A DNA stretch of 64,000 bases, from the NCBI RefSeq assembly GCF_900243075.1, contig NZ_OEZH01000083.1, positions 1 to 64,000 on the forward strand, read 5' to 3'. Positions 9,938-18,919 of the stretch are shown here, piece after piece (within the stretch, counting starts at the first letter, position 1; each line of letters begins with the position of its first letter). The stretch is from Clostridioides difficile (GTDB lineage Bacteria > Bacillota > Clostridia > Peptostreptococcales > Peptostreptococcaceae). Position numbers and translations under genes: made by a program. Below the pieces are notes generated by a model that searched no databases, was not told the DNA's origin, and saw only the letters and a program-made list of their open reading frames with translations.

Positions 9938-10477
9938 ATGAGAAAAGTAGTACTTTATATTGCCACGAGTTTAGATGGTTATATAGCTGAAGAAAATGGC
10001 AGTGTAAGTTTTTTGGACGAGGTATCTTCAGACTTTAAGAATGAGCAGGAAGAAGATTATAATACTTTTTATGATACAATTGATACTATTATTATGGGGA
10101 ATTCTACATATACACAGGTTGTAAATGAATTAAGCCCAAATGAATGGTACTATAATGGGAAGGAGTGCTATGTATACTCAAACACAATTAGTGGGATAAC
10201 TGAAAATGTAAAGTATACTAATTTAGAACCTAAGAAATTAATTGAACAAATTGGGAAAGAGAAGGATAAAAAAGATATTTGGATAGTTGGGGGAGGTGAT
10301 ATAGTAAAATTATTTATGAAAGAGAACCTAATTGATGATTATTATATATATATATTGCCAATAATATTGGGGAGAGGAATTCCACTATTTAAGTCTGGAA
10401 TAGACAAGACTAATTTGAATTTTAAGAAAACTAGTAATATTGGAGAACTTGTAAAATTGGAATACAGTAAAAAATAA
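9938..10477 (+). CDS. Dihydrofolate reductase-fold protein (RibD C-terminal domain family)
   Basis: A 179-residue protein starting MRKVVLYIATSLDGYIAEE, the standard opening of the RibD-C/DHFR-like family. The NADPH-binding signature IWIVGGGDIVKLFMKENLID comes later, then ILGRGIPLF. These proteins are annotated as dihydrofolate reductase-family reductases, and the real substrate is usually unknown. The start is set by GGAGGT 7 nt before the ATG at 9938. It stands alone upstream of the ABC exporter. The roughly 300 bp before it hold no other gene that I can see. Confidence 0.85.
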   Translation: MRKVVLYIATSLDGYIAEENGSVSFLDEVSSDFKNEQEEDYNTFYDTIDTIIMGNSTYTQVVNELSPNEWYYNGKECYVYSNTISGITENVKYTNLEPKKLIEQIGKEKDKKDIWIVGGGDIVKLFMKENLIDDYYIYILPIILGRGIPLFKSGIDKTNLNFKKTSNIGELVKLEYSKK

Positions 10478-10547
10478 AGAGAGAGTATATGACAATTTGT
10501 TGCAACGTTATGAAATAAATCATTTAAAAGACTTTTGTATATATGAA

Positions 10548-10576
10548 TTGACATTACTTGTCAAATATGTTAATAT
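10548..10576 (+). promoter_or_regulatory. Promoter of the ABC exporter operon, with a palindrome over the -35
   Basis: A consensus TTGACA (10548-10553) is followed after 17 nt by TAATAT (10571-10576). TTGACA-TTACT-TGTCAA (10548-10564) is a palindrome centred just downstream of the -35 and could be a repressor site. The resulting transcript has a leader of about 140 nt. Confidence 0.7.
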
Positions 10577-10611
10577 ATAAACGACTTGTCGGAGGGTGTA
10601 TTAAAAAGAAT

Positions 10612-10635
10612 ATGCTGGAGAAGAGAGTGCGTTAA
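10612..10635 (+). CDS. Leader peptide MLEKRVR upstream of the ABC exporter
   Basis: The frame ATG-CTG-GAG-AAG-AGA-GTG-CGT-TAA sits in the leader. Its last five codons are the 5' arm and loop of the terminator hairpin, so a ribosome paused on it would block the terminator. The final Arg-Val-Arg fits the basic-x-basic pattern at which macrolide-bound ribosomes are known to stall (as in ErmD-type leaders). GGAGGG at 10591-10596 is 15 nt upstream of the ATG, rather far. An ATT at 10600 is in frame but too close. The uORF is therefore probable, not proven. Confidence 0.5.
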   Translation: MLEKRVR

Positions 10636-10653
10636 CTCTTTTCTCCTTTTTTT
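10617..10653 (+). terminator. Attenuator hairpin in the ABC exporter leader
   Basis: GGAGAAGAGAGT pairs with ACTCTTTTCTCC (12 bp with one G-U pair, loop of 6), followed by TTTTTTTA. It lies between the promoter at 10548 and the start codon at 10728, so transcription must read through it to express the exporter. Confidence 0.8.
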
Positions 10654-10727
10654 ATAAAATCAAGTATTTATAAATTTGGTATTATTACATAATTACACTA
10701 TCTAAAAAATTAAGAAAGGAGAAAAAT

Positions 10728-12455
10728 ATGAAATTAATTTTAAGTTATTTAAAGAATTACAAGTTATTAATAGTATTAAATATACTGGCTATATTTAGTT
10801 TTGCATTAGTTGAGTTGGGTATTCCAACCATAATAGCTAAAATAATTGATAATGGTATTGCAAATCAAAATATAGCTTACATAAAACAAATGGGAATAGT
10901 GATTGTTATTATTTCTATTATAGGGGTTGTAGGTAGTATATTGTTGGGTTATTGCTCTGCAAAGGTGTCAACAAGTGTAACTAGGGATATAAGAAATGAT
11001 ATATTTGAAAAATCTCAAGAATTTTCACATACTGAATATAATAAGTTTGGAATTTCTTCAATGATTACAAGAACGACAAATGATGCATTTCAAATTCAAC
11101 AATTCGTGAATATACTACTAAGAACTGCTTTATTAACTCCAGTTATGTTTATCGTAAGTATAATAATGACAATTAGAACAAGTGTGGAACTTTCTGTAGT
11201 ATTGGCTATATCAGTACCTTTTATAATTGTTGGAGTAGCAATAATAGCGAAAGTTTCTCAGGCAATATCTTCAAAACAACAAAAAGGACTAGATAAATTA
11301 AACCTTATATCAAGAGAAAATTTAACTGGAATAAGAGTAATTAGAGCTTTTGGAAATGATGATTATGAAACTGAAAGATTTGAAAAAACAAATACATATT
11401 ATGCTAATGTTTCTAAGAAATTATTTAAGCTTATGTCAATTACTCAACCAGCGTTCTTTTTACTATTGAATATAGCTGTTTTGGCTGTATTTTGGATTTC
11501 AAGTGAGAAGATAAATATTGGAGAACTTCAAGTTGGACAGTTGGTTGCATTTTTGGAATATCTTTTCCATGCTATGTTTTCGATTATGCTTTTTTCAATG
11601 GTGTTTATTATGTATCCTAGAGCAGAGGTATCTGCAAATAGAATAAAGGAGCTTTTAAATGAAGAACCATTGATAAAAAATCCTGAAAATGGAATTAAAG
11701 AGACTGAAAATAAGGGTATCATAGAATTTGATGATGTAACTTTTACTTATCCAGATGGAGAAGCTTCTGTACTTAAGGATATTTCATTTACTGCAAAGAC
11801 AGGTGAAACAGTTGCCTTTATAGGAAGTACTGGTAGTGGAAAAAGTACTCTGATTAACTTAATACCTAGATTTTATGATGTAACAGAAGGTAGTATTAGG
11901 ATAAATGGAGTAGATATAAGAGACTATGATTTGAAAGCTTTAAGAAAAAAGATAGGATTCATACCTCAAAAATCACTGCTTTTTACTGGTAGCATAGCAA
12001 ATAATATTAGATTTGGTAAACATAAGGCAGGAGAATCAGAATTAGAATATTCCGCAAAAGTTGCACAAGCATATGAGTTTATATCAAAAAAACCTAGAAA
12101 GTTTGATGAGCTAATTAGTGAAGGTGGAGCAAATGTGTCAGGAGGTCAAAAACAAAGACTTTCTATTGCAAGGGCTATTATAAGAAGACCTGAAATATAT
12201 ATTTTTGATGATAGTTTTTCTGCACTTGACTTTAAAACTGATGCAATACTTCGTGCTAAATTGAAAAAAGAAACAAAAGATGCAATTGTATTGATTGTTG
12301 CACAGAGAATAAGTTCAATTATTGATGCTGATAAGATTATAGTACTCAATGAAGGACAAGTTGTTGGGATGGGAACTCATAAAGAGTTATTGAAAAATTG
12401 TGGAATATACTATGAAATTGCAACATCTCAGTTGAAAAAGGAGGAGTTGGAATAA
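10728..12455 (+). CDS. Heterodimeric ABC exporter subunit, LmrC/BmrC type
   Basis: A 575-residue half-transporter with six membrane helices (about residues 1-310) and a nucleotide-binding domain. Walker A is GSTGSGKS near 365, the signature VSGGQKQR near 470, and Walker B ends IYIFDDS near 490. The catalytic glutamate after Walker B is replaced by Asp, which is the usual mark of the degenerate site in heterodimeric multidrug exporters. The stop overlaps the next ATG (TAATG), so the two subunits are co-translated. Likely role: drug or lipid export driven by ATP. The leader peptide and attenuator upstream suggest induction by a ribosome-targeting antibiotic, as for B. subtilis bmrCD. The substrate is unknown. 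Confidence 0.9.
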   Translation: MKLILSYLKNYKLLIVLNILAIFSFALVELGIPTIIAKIIDNGIANQNIAYIKQMGIVIVIISIIGVVGSILLGYCSAKVSTSVTRDIRNDIFEKSQEFSHTEYNKFGISSMITRTTNDAFQIQQFVNILLRTALLTPVMFIVSIIMTIRTSVELSVVLAISVPFIIVGVAIIAKVSQAISSKQQKGLDKLNLISRENLTGIRVIRAFGNDDYETERFEKTNTYYANVSKKLFKLMSITQPAFFLLLNIAVLAVFWISSEKINIGELQVGQLVAFLEYLFHAMFSIMLFSMVFIMYPRAEVSANRIKELLNEEPLIKNPENGIKETENKGIIEFDDVTFTYPDGEASVLKDISFTAKTGETVAFIGSTGSGKSTLINLIPRFYDVTEGSIRINGVDIRDYDLKALRKKIGFIPQKSLLFTGSIANNIRFGKHKAGESELEYSAKVAQAYEFISKKPRKFDELISEGGANVSGGQKQRLSIARAIIRRPEIYIFDDSFSALDFKTDAILRAKLKKETKDAIVLIVAQRISSIIDADKIIVLNEGQVVGMGTHKELLKNCGIYYEIATSQLKKEELE

Positions 12456-14245
12456 TGAAAAAGTCTAAAGGTTTTAAGAGAACAATTGGTAGACTTCTTC
12501 CATTTGTAAAGAAATATAAATTTTCCTTTATTATAGCTATTATATGTATAATTTCAGCAGCTACTATGAATGCAATTGCTCCTAAAACAGAGGGATTAAT
12601 AATAACACAGTTGACTAAAGACGTAATTCGTATAGCAAAAGGAGTACCAGGAGCATCTGTAAATTTTAATTATGTAATAAAAATATTGATGATTTTAGCA
12701 GGGATATATGTTGCCAATGCAATTTTTACGTATACTTCAAGTTTTCTACTTACAAATGCTATACAAAATACAATGAGAGATTTGAGAAATGAAGTAGAAA
12801 ATAAAATAAGAAAACTGCCAATTAGTTATTTTGATAGCAATAGCTTTGGAGATGTATTAAGTCGTATATCAAATGATGTAGATACAATATCAAATGCTAT
12901 GCAACAGAGTTTTATGCAAATTGTAAATTCAATTTTAGTCATAATTTTGGCACTTTCAATGATGTTTACGATTAACACATATATGGCTATTATAGCTCTT
13001 TTTATAATTCCGATTAGTTATTTTGTATCTAAGTTTATAGTAAAAAAATCTCAAAACAGATTTTCATTACAACAAAATGCTCTTGGAAAACTGAATGGAA
13101 AAGTACAAGAGATGTATACTGGATTTAATGAGATAAAATTATATGGTAAAGAAGAAGATTCTATAAAAGAGTTTAAAAAGGTAAATCAAGAACTTTGTGA
13201 AAATGGATTTAAAGCACAATTTATATCAAGTATGATGAATCCTATGGTTTCATTAGTAACTTATTTTGGAATTGCAGCAGTAGCAGTTGTCGGTTCTATA
13301 TATGCAGTAAGTGGAGGGATAACAGTTGGAAATTTACAAGCCTTTGTACGTTACATATGGCAAATAAATCAGCCTCTTTCACAAATGACTCAGTTATCTA
13401 CTGTAATACAATCTTCTTTTGCAGCAATAGAACGTGTATTTGAAATTTTAGATGAAGAAGAGGAAATACCTGATGTTGAAAATCCAGTTAAGATAGAAAA
13501 TGTAAAAGGTAATGTTACATTTGAGCATGTTAATTTTGGATATGGAGAAAATTCAACTTTAATAGAAGATTTAAATGCAGAAATAAAAAGTGGTCAGATG
13601 GTAGCTATTGTTGGACCTACTGGAGCAGGTAAAACAACTTTAATAAACTTATTGATGAGGTTTTATGATGTAAAGAAAGGTGCTATTAAAATTGATGGAG
13701 TAGACATAAGGGATATGAAACGTAAAGATTTGCGTTCAATGTTTGGTATGGTACTTCAAGATACATGGCTATTTAATGGTACTATTTTTGAGAATATAGA
13801 ATATGGCAGATTTGGAGCTACTAAGGAAGAAATTGTACAAGCAGCGAAAGTAGCAAATGTTCATCACTTTATAACTACTCTTCCTGATGGATACAATATG
13901 TTTTTAAATGAAGAAGCATCTAATATATCTTTAGGGGAAAAACAGCTTTTAACTATAGCTAGAGCTTTTATATCAGCCCCTTCAATATTGATACTTGATG
14001 AAGCTACTAGTTCTGTTGATACTAGACTAGAGCTTATGCTTCAAAAAGCAATGAGAAATCTTATGAATGGTAGAACCAGCTTTGTTATAGCACATAGACT
14101 TTCTACAATTCGTAATGCTGACTTGATTTTAGTTATGAATAATGGAAGTATTATAGAGCAAGGAAATCATGATGAACTAATGGAAAAAGGTGGATTTTAT
14201 GAGAAGCTTTATAACAGTCAATTTGCAGATACCGAATCTGAATAG
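12455..14245 (+). CDS. Heterodimeric ABC exporter subunit, LmrD/BmrD type
   Basis: A 596-residue half-transporter with the same order: six helices to about residue 330, then the ATPase. Walker A is GPTGAGKT near 386, and Walker B ILILDEATS near 510 keeps the catalytic glutamate. The signature is altered to ISLGEKQL, so together with the Asp in the partner one of the two ATP sites is degenerate, as in LmrCD and BmrCD. The start overlaps the upstream stop by one base. A long hairpin terminator follows at 14291. Confidence 0.9.
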   Translation: MKKSKGFKRTIGRLLPFVKKYKFSFIIAIICIISAATMNAIAPKTEGLIITQLTKDVIRIAKGVPGASVNFNYVIKILMILAGIYVANAIFTYTSSFLLTNAIQNTMRDLRNEVENKIRKLPISYFDSNSFGDVLSRISNDVDTISNAMQQSFMQIVNSILVIILALSMMFTINTYMAIIALFIIPISYFVSKFIVKKSQNRFSLQQNALGKLNGKVQEMYTGFNEIKLYGKEEDSIKEFKKVNQELCENGFKAQFISSMMNPMVSLVTYFGIAAVAVVGSIYAVSGGITVGNLQAFVRYIWQINQPLSQMTQLSTVIQSSFAAIERVFEILDEEEEIPDVENPVKIENVKGNVTFEHVNFGYGENSTLIEDLNAEIKSGQMVAIVGPTGAGKTTLINLLMRFYDVKKGAIKIDGVDIRDMKRKDLRSMFGMVLQDTWLFNGTIFENIEYGRFGATKEEIVQAAKVANVHHFITTLPDGYNMFLNEEASNISLGEKQLLTIARAFISAPSILILDEATSSVDTRLELMLQKAMRNLMNGRTSFVIAHRLSTIRNADLILVMNNGSIIEQGNHDELMEKGGFYEKLYNSQFADTESE

Positions 14246-14290
14246 ATAACATAAACTTTTGTAGCAAATTCAAATATTAATCATATAATT

Positions 14291-14341
14291 AAAAAGAGTA
14301 TCAGTAAGTTGTTTTTTTATATATTTACTGATACTCTTTGA
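14291..14341. terminator. Bidirectional terminator
   Basis: AAAGAGTATCAGTAA pairs with TTTACTGATACTCTTT around a loop containing a T-run, and TGATTTT follows. It ends the exporter operon and, from the other side, the small minus-strand gene. Confidence 0.85.
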
Positions 14342-14398
14342 TTTTAAGACCAAAGGTACTTATTTATAATTGGTACTTATAATTCGCAACTAGTCTTA

Positions 14399-14707
14399 CT
14401 ATATCTGATAACCAGAATTACAGTACTTTTCTTTTTTACCTTTTTGTTCTCTAACATATAACAATTCGCTTAACTTATCAATGTAATAACAATCATCGCT
14501 TATGCGAATTAAACTAGTCAGATAATATCCATCTTTGCTTCTAGGAATTTTTTTATTTATTGCTAAATCAATAGCTGTCTTTGCTGCTTCAAAATGCTTT
14601 AAATGTGTATGACCTTCTTCAAAACTCTTTCTAGTATTATAAACTACATAACCTTTTTTAACTTGAAAAACTATAAATTCTTTCTTTTCATATATTTTAT
14701 TAAACAT
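14399..14707 (-). CDS. Small protein of unknown function
   Basis: A 102-residue soluble, basic protein that I do not recognise. It opens MFNKIYEKKEFIVFQVKKGYVVYNTRKSF, split into alternating strand-like segments, and contains paired tyrosines (DDCYYIDKLSELLYV). It has no signal peptide, no membrane segment and a single cysteine near the C-terminus. An RBS-like AGAAGGG lies upstream. It is monocistronic, with the shared terminator at 14291 downstream. The neighbourhood gives no functional hint. Confidence 0.6.
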   Translation of the reverse strand: MFNKIYEKKEFIVFQVKKGYVVYNTRKSFEEGHTHLKHFEAAKTAIDLAINKKIPRSKDGYYLTSLIRISDDCYYIDKLSELLYVREQKGKKEKYCNSGYQI

Positions 14708-14968
14708 TCAATCAGCCCTTCTCAAGATAGTTTTATAGCATAACATTAGAAGCTTCTAAAAAATTTTACAAAGAACATAAATATTTTATAAATTATAAAT
14801 CTAAAACTATAATTCATAAAGATAACCTTCTGATTACTTACATAATAATTCATATAGATTAAAAGTAAATTATCTTTAGGTTAAACAAAAGTAAAATAAA
14901 AGACTAGTTATAATATTTATATGAAAAAGTACAAAATATAGTATAAGAATATAGAAAATTTAAATTAT

Positions 14969-15237
14969 TTATTTACAGTTTTTATTTCCATAAGTGTATT
15001 TACCTTCAGATACCTTGTCATCATGAAAGTATATTCTTTCACAGCTTTTATCTCCCCATAGAATGTTTTTTGTTATTCTTTCTTTAATATTTAGATAGTT
15101 TTATCTTCACCAAACTCCTCAAATAACACTTTAGAAAAATAAAAATATAAGTCACCAAAATGCTTGCATGCCATACGAACTTCTTCAATAGCATAATCTT
15201 TGTCGACAGTTTCATTAGTTACAACATCTTTGTTCAA
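14969..15237 (-). pseudogene. Decayed gene, possibly L-2-amino-thiazoline-4-carboxylic acid hydrolase family
   Basis: With an RBS AAGGAG 8 nt upstream, a TTG at 15237 opens a 48-codon frame (MNKDVVTNETVDKDYAIEEV, then RMACKHFGDLYFYFSKVLFE) ending at TAA 15091-15093. Immediately after, another frame continues with NIKERITKNILWGDKSCERI and ends in YTYGNKNCK. The head resembles the N-terminal helix and the tail the cysteine-containing C-terminus of ATC-hydrolase-like proteins, which are around 200 residues or more. The gene seems to have lost its middle and its frame. The family name is tentative; the broken state is clearer. The rest of the 14708-15347 gap shows nothing else. Confidence 0.5.
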
Positions 15238-15347
15238 AAAAATCACTCCTTAGAATAGTATTAGTTACAATATAATTATAGAATATTTTTTATAAATTAG
15301 GAAATTAATTTGAGATAGATATATTTTTAATAAATGAAAGTATAATA

Positions 15348-16019
15348 CTAAAATATTTTATTGTTACAAAAATCTTCTAAATTAATGTACTTAGGAGTTT
15401 CCATATGAATGAGAGTAGTTCTGTAAATGTCCTCAACACACCCATTTGCAATGTTGTTAAAAATATCTGTATGTTCTTTTAATGTTGTTTCAAGCCTTCC
15501 CTCATGTGACAAGGAATCGAGAGCTAATTTTTTTATTCTGTGCATATAATTGTTAAACATCTTGTCAAATTCAGTATTTTGAGCATATGAAACTATTGTT
15601 GTGTGAAATAATGTATCGTATTCTGCAAATGAGTTTAAATTTTTGTCACCTAGTAAAATGTCTTTTTGTTTATCTAAAAGATATTTTAGTTTACTTATAG
15701 TTTCAACTGCTCTAGCTTCTTTGTATTGACTTGTAAGTAAAAAAGTGCAAAACCCTTCTATTGCGGAGCGTATTTGGAATATCTCGACAATTTCATTTGC
15801 TGTAATTTGATGGATTCTAAATCCTTTGCTTGGGATTATATCTATAAATCCATCTTGACTAAGTCTTTGAAGAGCATCTCTTATAGGTGTTCTAGAGATA
15901 CCTATTTCGCTAGCAAGTTTTGTTTCAGAATATATTTCATTTTCTATTATTTCTCCAGATAGTATCAATTCTTTTAAGTAGTCATATGCTTGTTCTTGTA
16001 ATCTTTTAAATGTAGCCAT
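15348..16019 (-). CDS. GntR-family regulator, FadR/FCD subfamily
   Basis: A 223-residue regulator. The N-terminal winged helix reads IYSETKLASEIGISRTPIRD then ALQRLSQDGFIDIIPSKGF. The C-terminal all-helical FCD ligand domain (about 80-215) has conserved Asp/His positions in FAEYDTLFHTTIV and LKEHTDIFNNI, which usually bind a metal and a carboxylate ligand. The start at 16019 has AGGGGGG about 10 nt upstream. It is divergent from the sugar-acid operon, whose promoter contains an inverted repeat, so it is the likely repressor, released by the substrate acid. Confidence 0.85.
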   Translation of the reverse strand: MATFKRLQEQAYDYLKELILSGEIIENEIYSETKLASEIGISRTPIRDALQRLSQDGFIDIIPSKGFRIHQITANEIVEIFQIRSAIEGFCTFLLTSQYKEARAVETISKLKYLLDKQKDILLGDKNLNSFAEYDTLFHTTIVSYAQNTEFDKMFNNYMHRIKKLALDSLSHEGRLETTLKEHTDIFNNIANGCVEDIYRTTLIHMETPKYINLEDFCNNKIF

Positions 16020-16358
16020 ACTTAATAATACCCCCCTAAACAATATAAAAATACAAAAACTTATATAATTTTAAGCATACAACATAGTGAAAATAAGGTC
16101 AATCTTTTGCAATTTAAATTATATGCAAGATTAAAAAATATAAAAAATTATTTAAATGTGATATATGATTAACATTAAAGGTAGATTAATTAAAACTAGT
16201 TAAAATTAGTCAAAATGTTAAAATGCAAACATATAAAAAGTGGTATATAATATTTGGAAATAATAGTGTGTATTAAATCTTATATAGGGTAACTAAATAT
16301 AATAAATAAGCCTAAAAATTACAGTTTATTGTTAAAATAAATACTTTTATATTTTATA

Positions 16359-16387
16359 TTGACCGGTATACTGGTATGTAGTATACT
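16359..16387 (+). promoter_or_regulatory. Promoter and GntR operator of the sugar-acid operon
   Basis: TTGACC (16359-16364) and TATACT (16382-16387) are 17 nt apart. Between and over them lies the inverted repeat GTATACT-N7-AGTATAC (16366-16386), which covers the spacer and the -10. A repressor bound here would block RNA polymerase. It is 50-80 bp before the first gene and within the intergenic region shared with the GntR gene. Confidence 0.7.
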
Positions 16388-16438
16388 CTAAAACATAAAA
16401 AACGTTTTCAAAAATGTGAAGATATGGAGGTATATAAA

Positions 16439-17329
16439 ATGAAATTAGGATTTATTGGATTAGGAATAATGGGAAAACCAATGGCAAAAAACTTATTGAA
16501 AGATGGATGTAATCTTTTGGTGTATGACATTAATAAATCAGCTGTAGATGAACTTATATCATGTGGAGCAAAATATGTAAGTATTTTAGAAATGGGTAAA
16601 GAATGTGATATTGTATTTACAATCCTTCCAAATGGAACTATTGTGCAGGATGTATTATTTGGTGCTGATGGATTGACAAAAACTTTAAAAGAGGGAAGTA
16701 TAGTGGTCGATATGAGTTCGGTTACTCCTACAGAATCTGTGTTGTGTGCAAATAAGTTAAGAGAAATGAACTTAGAATTTATAGATTCACCAGTAAGTGG
16801 AGGAGAACCAAAAGCAATTGATGGTACGCTTGCTTTTATGGCTGGTGGTAAAGAAGAAATCTATAAAAAAGTAGAGCCATTCTTTAATATAATGGGAAGC
16901 TCATCTATCTTAATTGGAGATAATGGAAGTGGAAGTGTTACGAAACTTACAAACCAAGTAATAGTTAATTTGACGATAGCAGCAGTTTCTGAGGCATTTG
17001 TACTTGCAGCAAAAGCAGGTGCAGACCCAGAAAAAGTATATAAGGCAATAAGAGGAGGTCTAGCTGGTAGTACAATATTGGATGCGAAGATACCAATGAT
17101 TATGAATCGTGATTTTAAACCAGGTGGAAAAATATCTATTAATTTGAAAGATATTAAGAATGTAATGCAAACAGCACACAATTTAGATGTACCGCTACCT
17201 ATGACAAGTCAATTATTAGAAATTATGCAGACATTAAAAGTACATGGGCATTTAGAAGATGACCATGGTGGAATAGCACAGTATTTTGAAAAATTGGCAG
17301 GTGTTAAAATAAAAAAACACGATAATTAA
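16439..17329 (+). CDS. 2-hydroxy-3-oxopropionate reductase/3-hydroxyisobutyrate dehydrogenase family, LtnD-like
   Basis: A 296-residue NAD(P)-dependent beta-hydroxyacid dehydrogenase. The Rossmann motif GFIGLGIMGKPMAKNLL is at the N-terminus. The substrate-binding DSPVSGGEPKAIDGTLAFMAGG follows in two parts, and the catalytic lysine is in GSGSVTKLTNQV. The start at 16439 follows GGAGGT by 8 nt. It heads an operon with a GntP permease and a four-carbon acid sugar kinase. In that context oxidation of an aldonic/tetronic acid (the LtnD role) is likelier than tartronate semialdehyde reduction. The exact substrate is inferred. Confidence 0.85.
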   Translation: MKLGFIGLGIMGKPMAKNLLKDGCNLLVYDINKSAVDELISCGAKYVSILEMGKECDIVFTILPNGTIVQDVLFGADGLTKTLKEGSIVVDMSSVTPTESVLCANKLREMNLEFIDSPVSGGEPKAIDGTLAFMAGGKEEIYKKVEPFFNIMGSSSILIGDNGSGSVTKLTNQVIVNLTIAAVSEAFVLAAKAGADPEKVYKAIRGGLAGSTILDAKIPMIMNRDFKPGGKISINLKDIKNVMQTAHNLDVPLPMTSQLLEIMQTLKVHGHLEDDHGGIAQYFEKLAGVKIKKHDN

Positions 17330-17465
17330 TTTTAAATATGCCAATATGATAGTAAGCACATATTATTAAAATTAGATTATATAAATACAGAAAAGTTAAG
17401 TTATCATAGTAAAAGAAAATTAAGACTTATAAATAATAAAGTAGAGTGATAAAGGAGTAAAAATT

Positions 17466-18848
17466 ATGATTACAGGATATGGACTTTTGATAGCATTTGT
17501 TATATCTATAGGAATTTTACTTGTATCGATTATTAAATTTAAAGTAAATCCATTTTTGGCATTACTTATAACATCTATAATTACAGGCTTTATGGTTAGA
17601 ATGCCTATAAATGAAATCTCAACTACGATATCGACTGGATTTGGAAATACATTAGGGAGCATAGGTATTGTAATTGGACTTGGAATAATATTTGGAAATA
17701 TTCTTTCAGAATCAAGAGCAACAGAATCTATTGCAAAGGGGTTACTAGCTAAAACTGGAGAAAAAAATAGTGCTTTAGCAGTAACTACAGCAGGATTTTT
17801 AATTTCAATTCCAGTTTTTATGGATGCAGCTTTCGTTATAATGATGCCTATAATTAAGTATGTTTCAAGAGTAACCAAGAAATCTCTAATGGTTTTTGTA
17901 TGTGCATTAGGAGTTGGGACTATAGTAGGGCATGCACTTGTAATACCTACACCAGGACCTTTGGCAGTTGCAGCAAATGTAAATGCAAATGTAGGTAGTT
18001 TTATACTTTATTCTATAATTGTTGCTTTTCCAGCAGCTCTTGTAGGTGGATGGATTTATGGAAAACGTTTTGAAAAATATCCAGCTTATGCAATTGATGA
18101 GAATGATAGGGAAAAAAATTTAGAGCAGGGAAAAGATAGCATTAAACTTGAAGATGATAACTCTTCTAAAGTACCAGGTTTTGGAATTTCTATGTTTTCT
18201 TTATTGTTTCCAATACTTCTTATACTTGTATCAAATGTATTTAGTATGTTTTTAGAAAAAGGTTCTACAATGAGTGGAATACTTGCGTTTATAGGAGATA
18301 AAAACATAGCAATACTTCTTGGAATATTGGTGGCAATAGGATTTTTAAAGAAATACATAAATAAACCTATGGGAGAGGTAGTTATTGAGGCTGCTGATTC
18401 AGCAGGTCTAATACTCTTAATAACAGGTTCAGGTGGAGCATTTGGTAGTGTTATAAATGCAAGTGGTATAGGTAATTTCTTAGTTGATACTATGTCTGGT
18501 CTTAGTATATCAGTTGTAGTGCTTGGATTCCTATTAAGTGCATTACTTAGAATCTCTCAAGGTTCTGCAACTGTTGCTTTAGTAACTACATCATCAATTT
18601 TAGGGCCTACAATTTTAGCAACTGGGATGTCACCAGTTTTAGTAGGGCTTGCTATATGTGCTGGAGGCGTTGGTTTCTCTCTTCCAAATGATTCTGGATT
18701 TTGGGTACTTTCAAGATTTAGTGGATTATCAGTTAAAGATACTTTAAATTCTTGGACAATTGGAGGAACTATTGCTGGTATTATAGCATTTATAATGGTT
18801 TTATTACTTAGTGTTATAAATGGAATTATACCACTTCCAGGTCTATAA
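17466..18848 (+). CDS. GntP-family gluconate/sugar-acid permease
   Basis: A 460-residue integral membrane protein with about 12 hydrophobic segments, starting GYGLLIAFVISIGILLVSII. Family-typical stretches include IPVFMDAAFVIMMPII, HALVIPTPGPLAVAANVN, GSGGAFGSVINASGIG and LPNDSGFWVLSRFSGLS. An AAAGGAG RBS precedes the ATG. It is a proton-linked importer of gluconate-like acids. Placed between the dehydrogenase and the kinase, it presumably imports their substrate. Confidence 0.9.
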   Translation: MITGYGLLIAFVISIGILLVSIIKFKVNPFLALLITSIITGFMVRMPINEISTTISTGFGNTLGSIGIVIGLGIIFGNILSESRATESIAKGLLAKTGEKNSALAVTTAGFLISIPVFMDAAFVIMMPIIKYVSRVTKKSLMVFVCALGVGTIVGHALVIPTPGPLAVAANVNANVGSFILYSIIVAFPAALVGGWIYGKRFEKYPAYAIDENDREKNLEQGKDSIKLEDDNSSKVPGFGISMFSLLFPILLILVSNVFSMFLEKGSTMSGILAFIGDKNIAILLGILVAIGFLKKYINKPMGEVVIEAADSAGLILLITGSGGAFGSVINASGIGNFLVDTMSGLSISVVVLGFLLSALLRISQGSATVALVTTSSILGPTILATGMSPVLVGLAICAGGVGFSLPNDSGFWVLSRFSGLSVKDTLNSWTIGGTIAGIIAFIMVLLLSVINGIIPLPGL

Positions 18849-18919
18849 ATAACAAACTATTGAGTTATATTATATAAATTACATTTAGACTATACAAATT
18901 ACATAAAGGGGCGTTTTAA

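Noticed and set aside
12455..12460. Frameshift between the two ABC subunits
   Set aside because: The TAATG overlap is a normal coupled start, and both halves are full length with their own domains.
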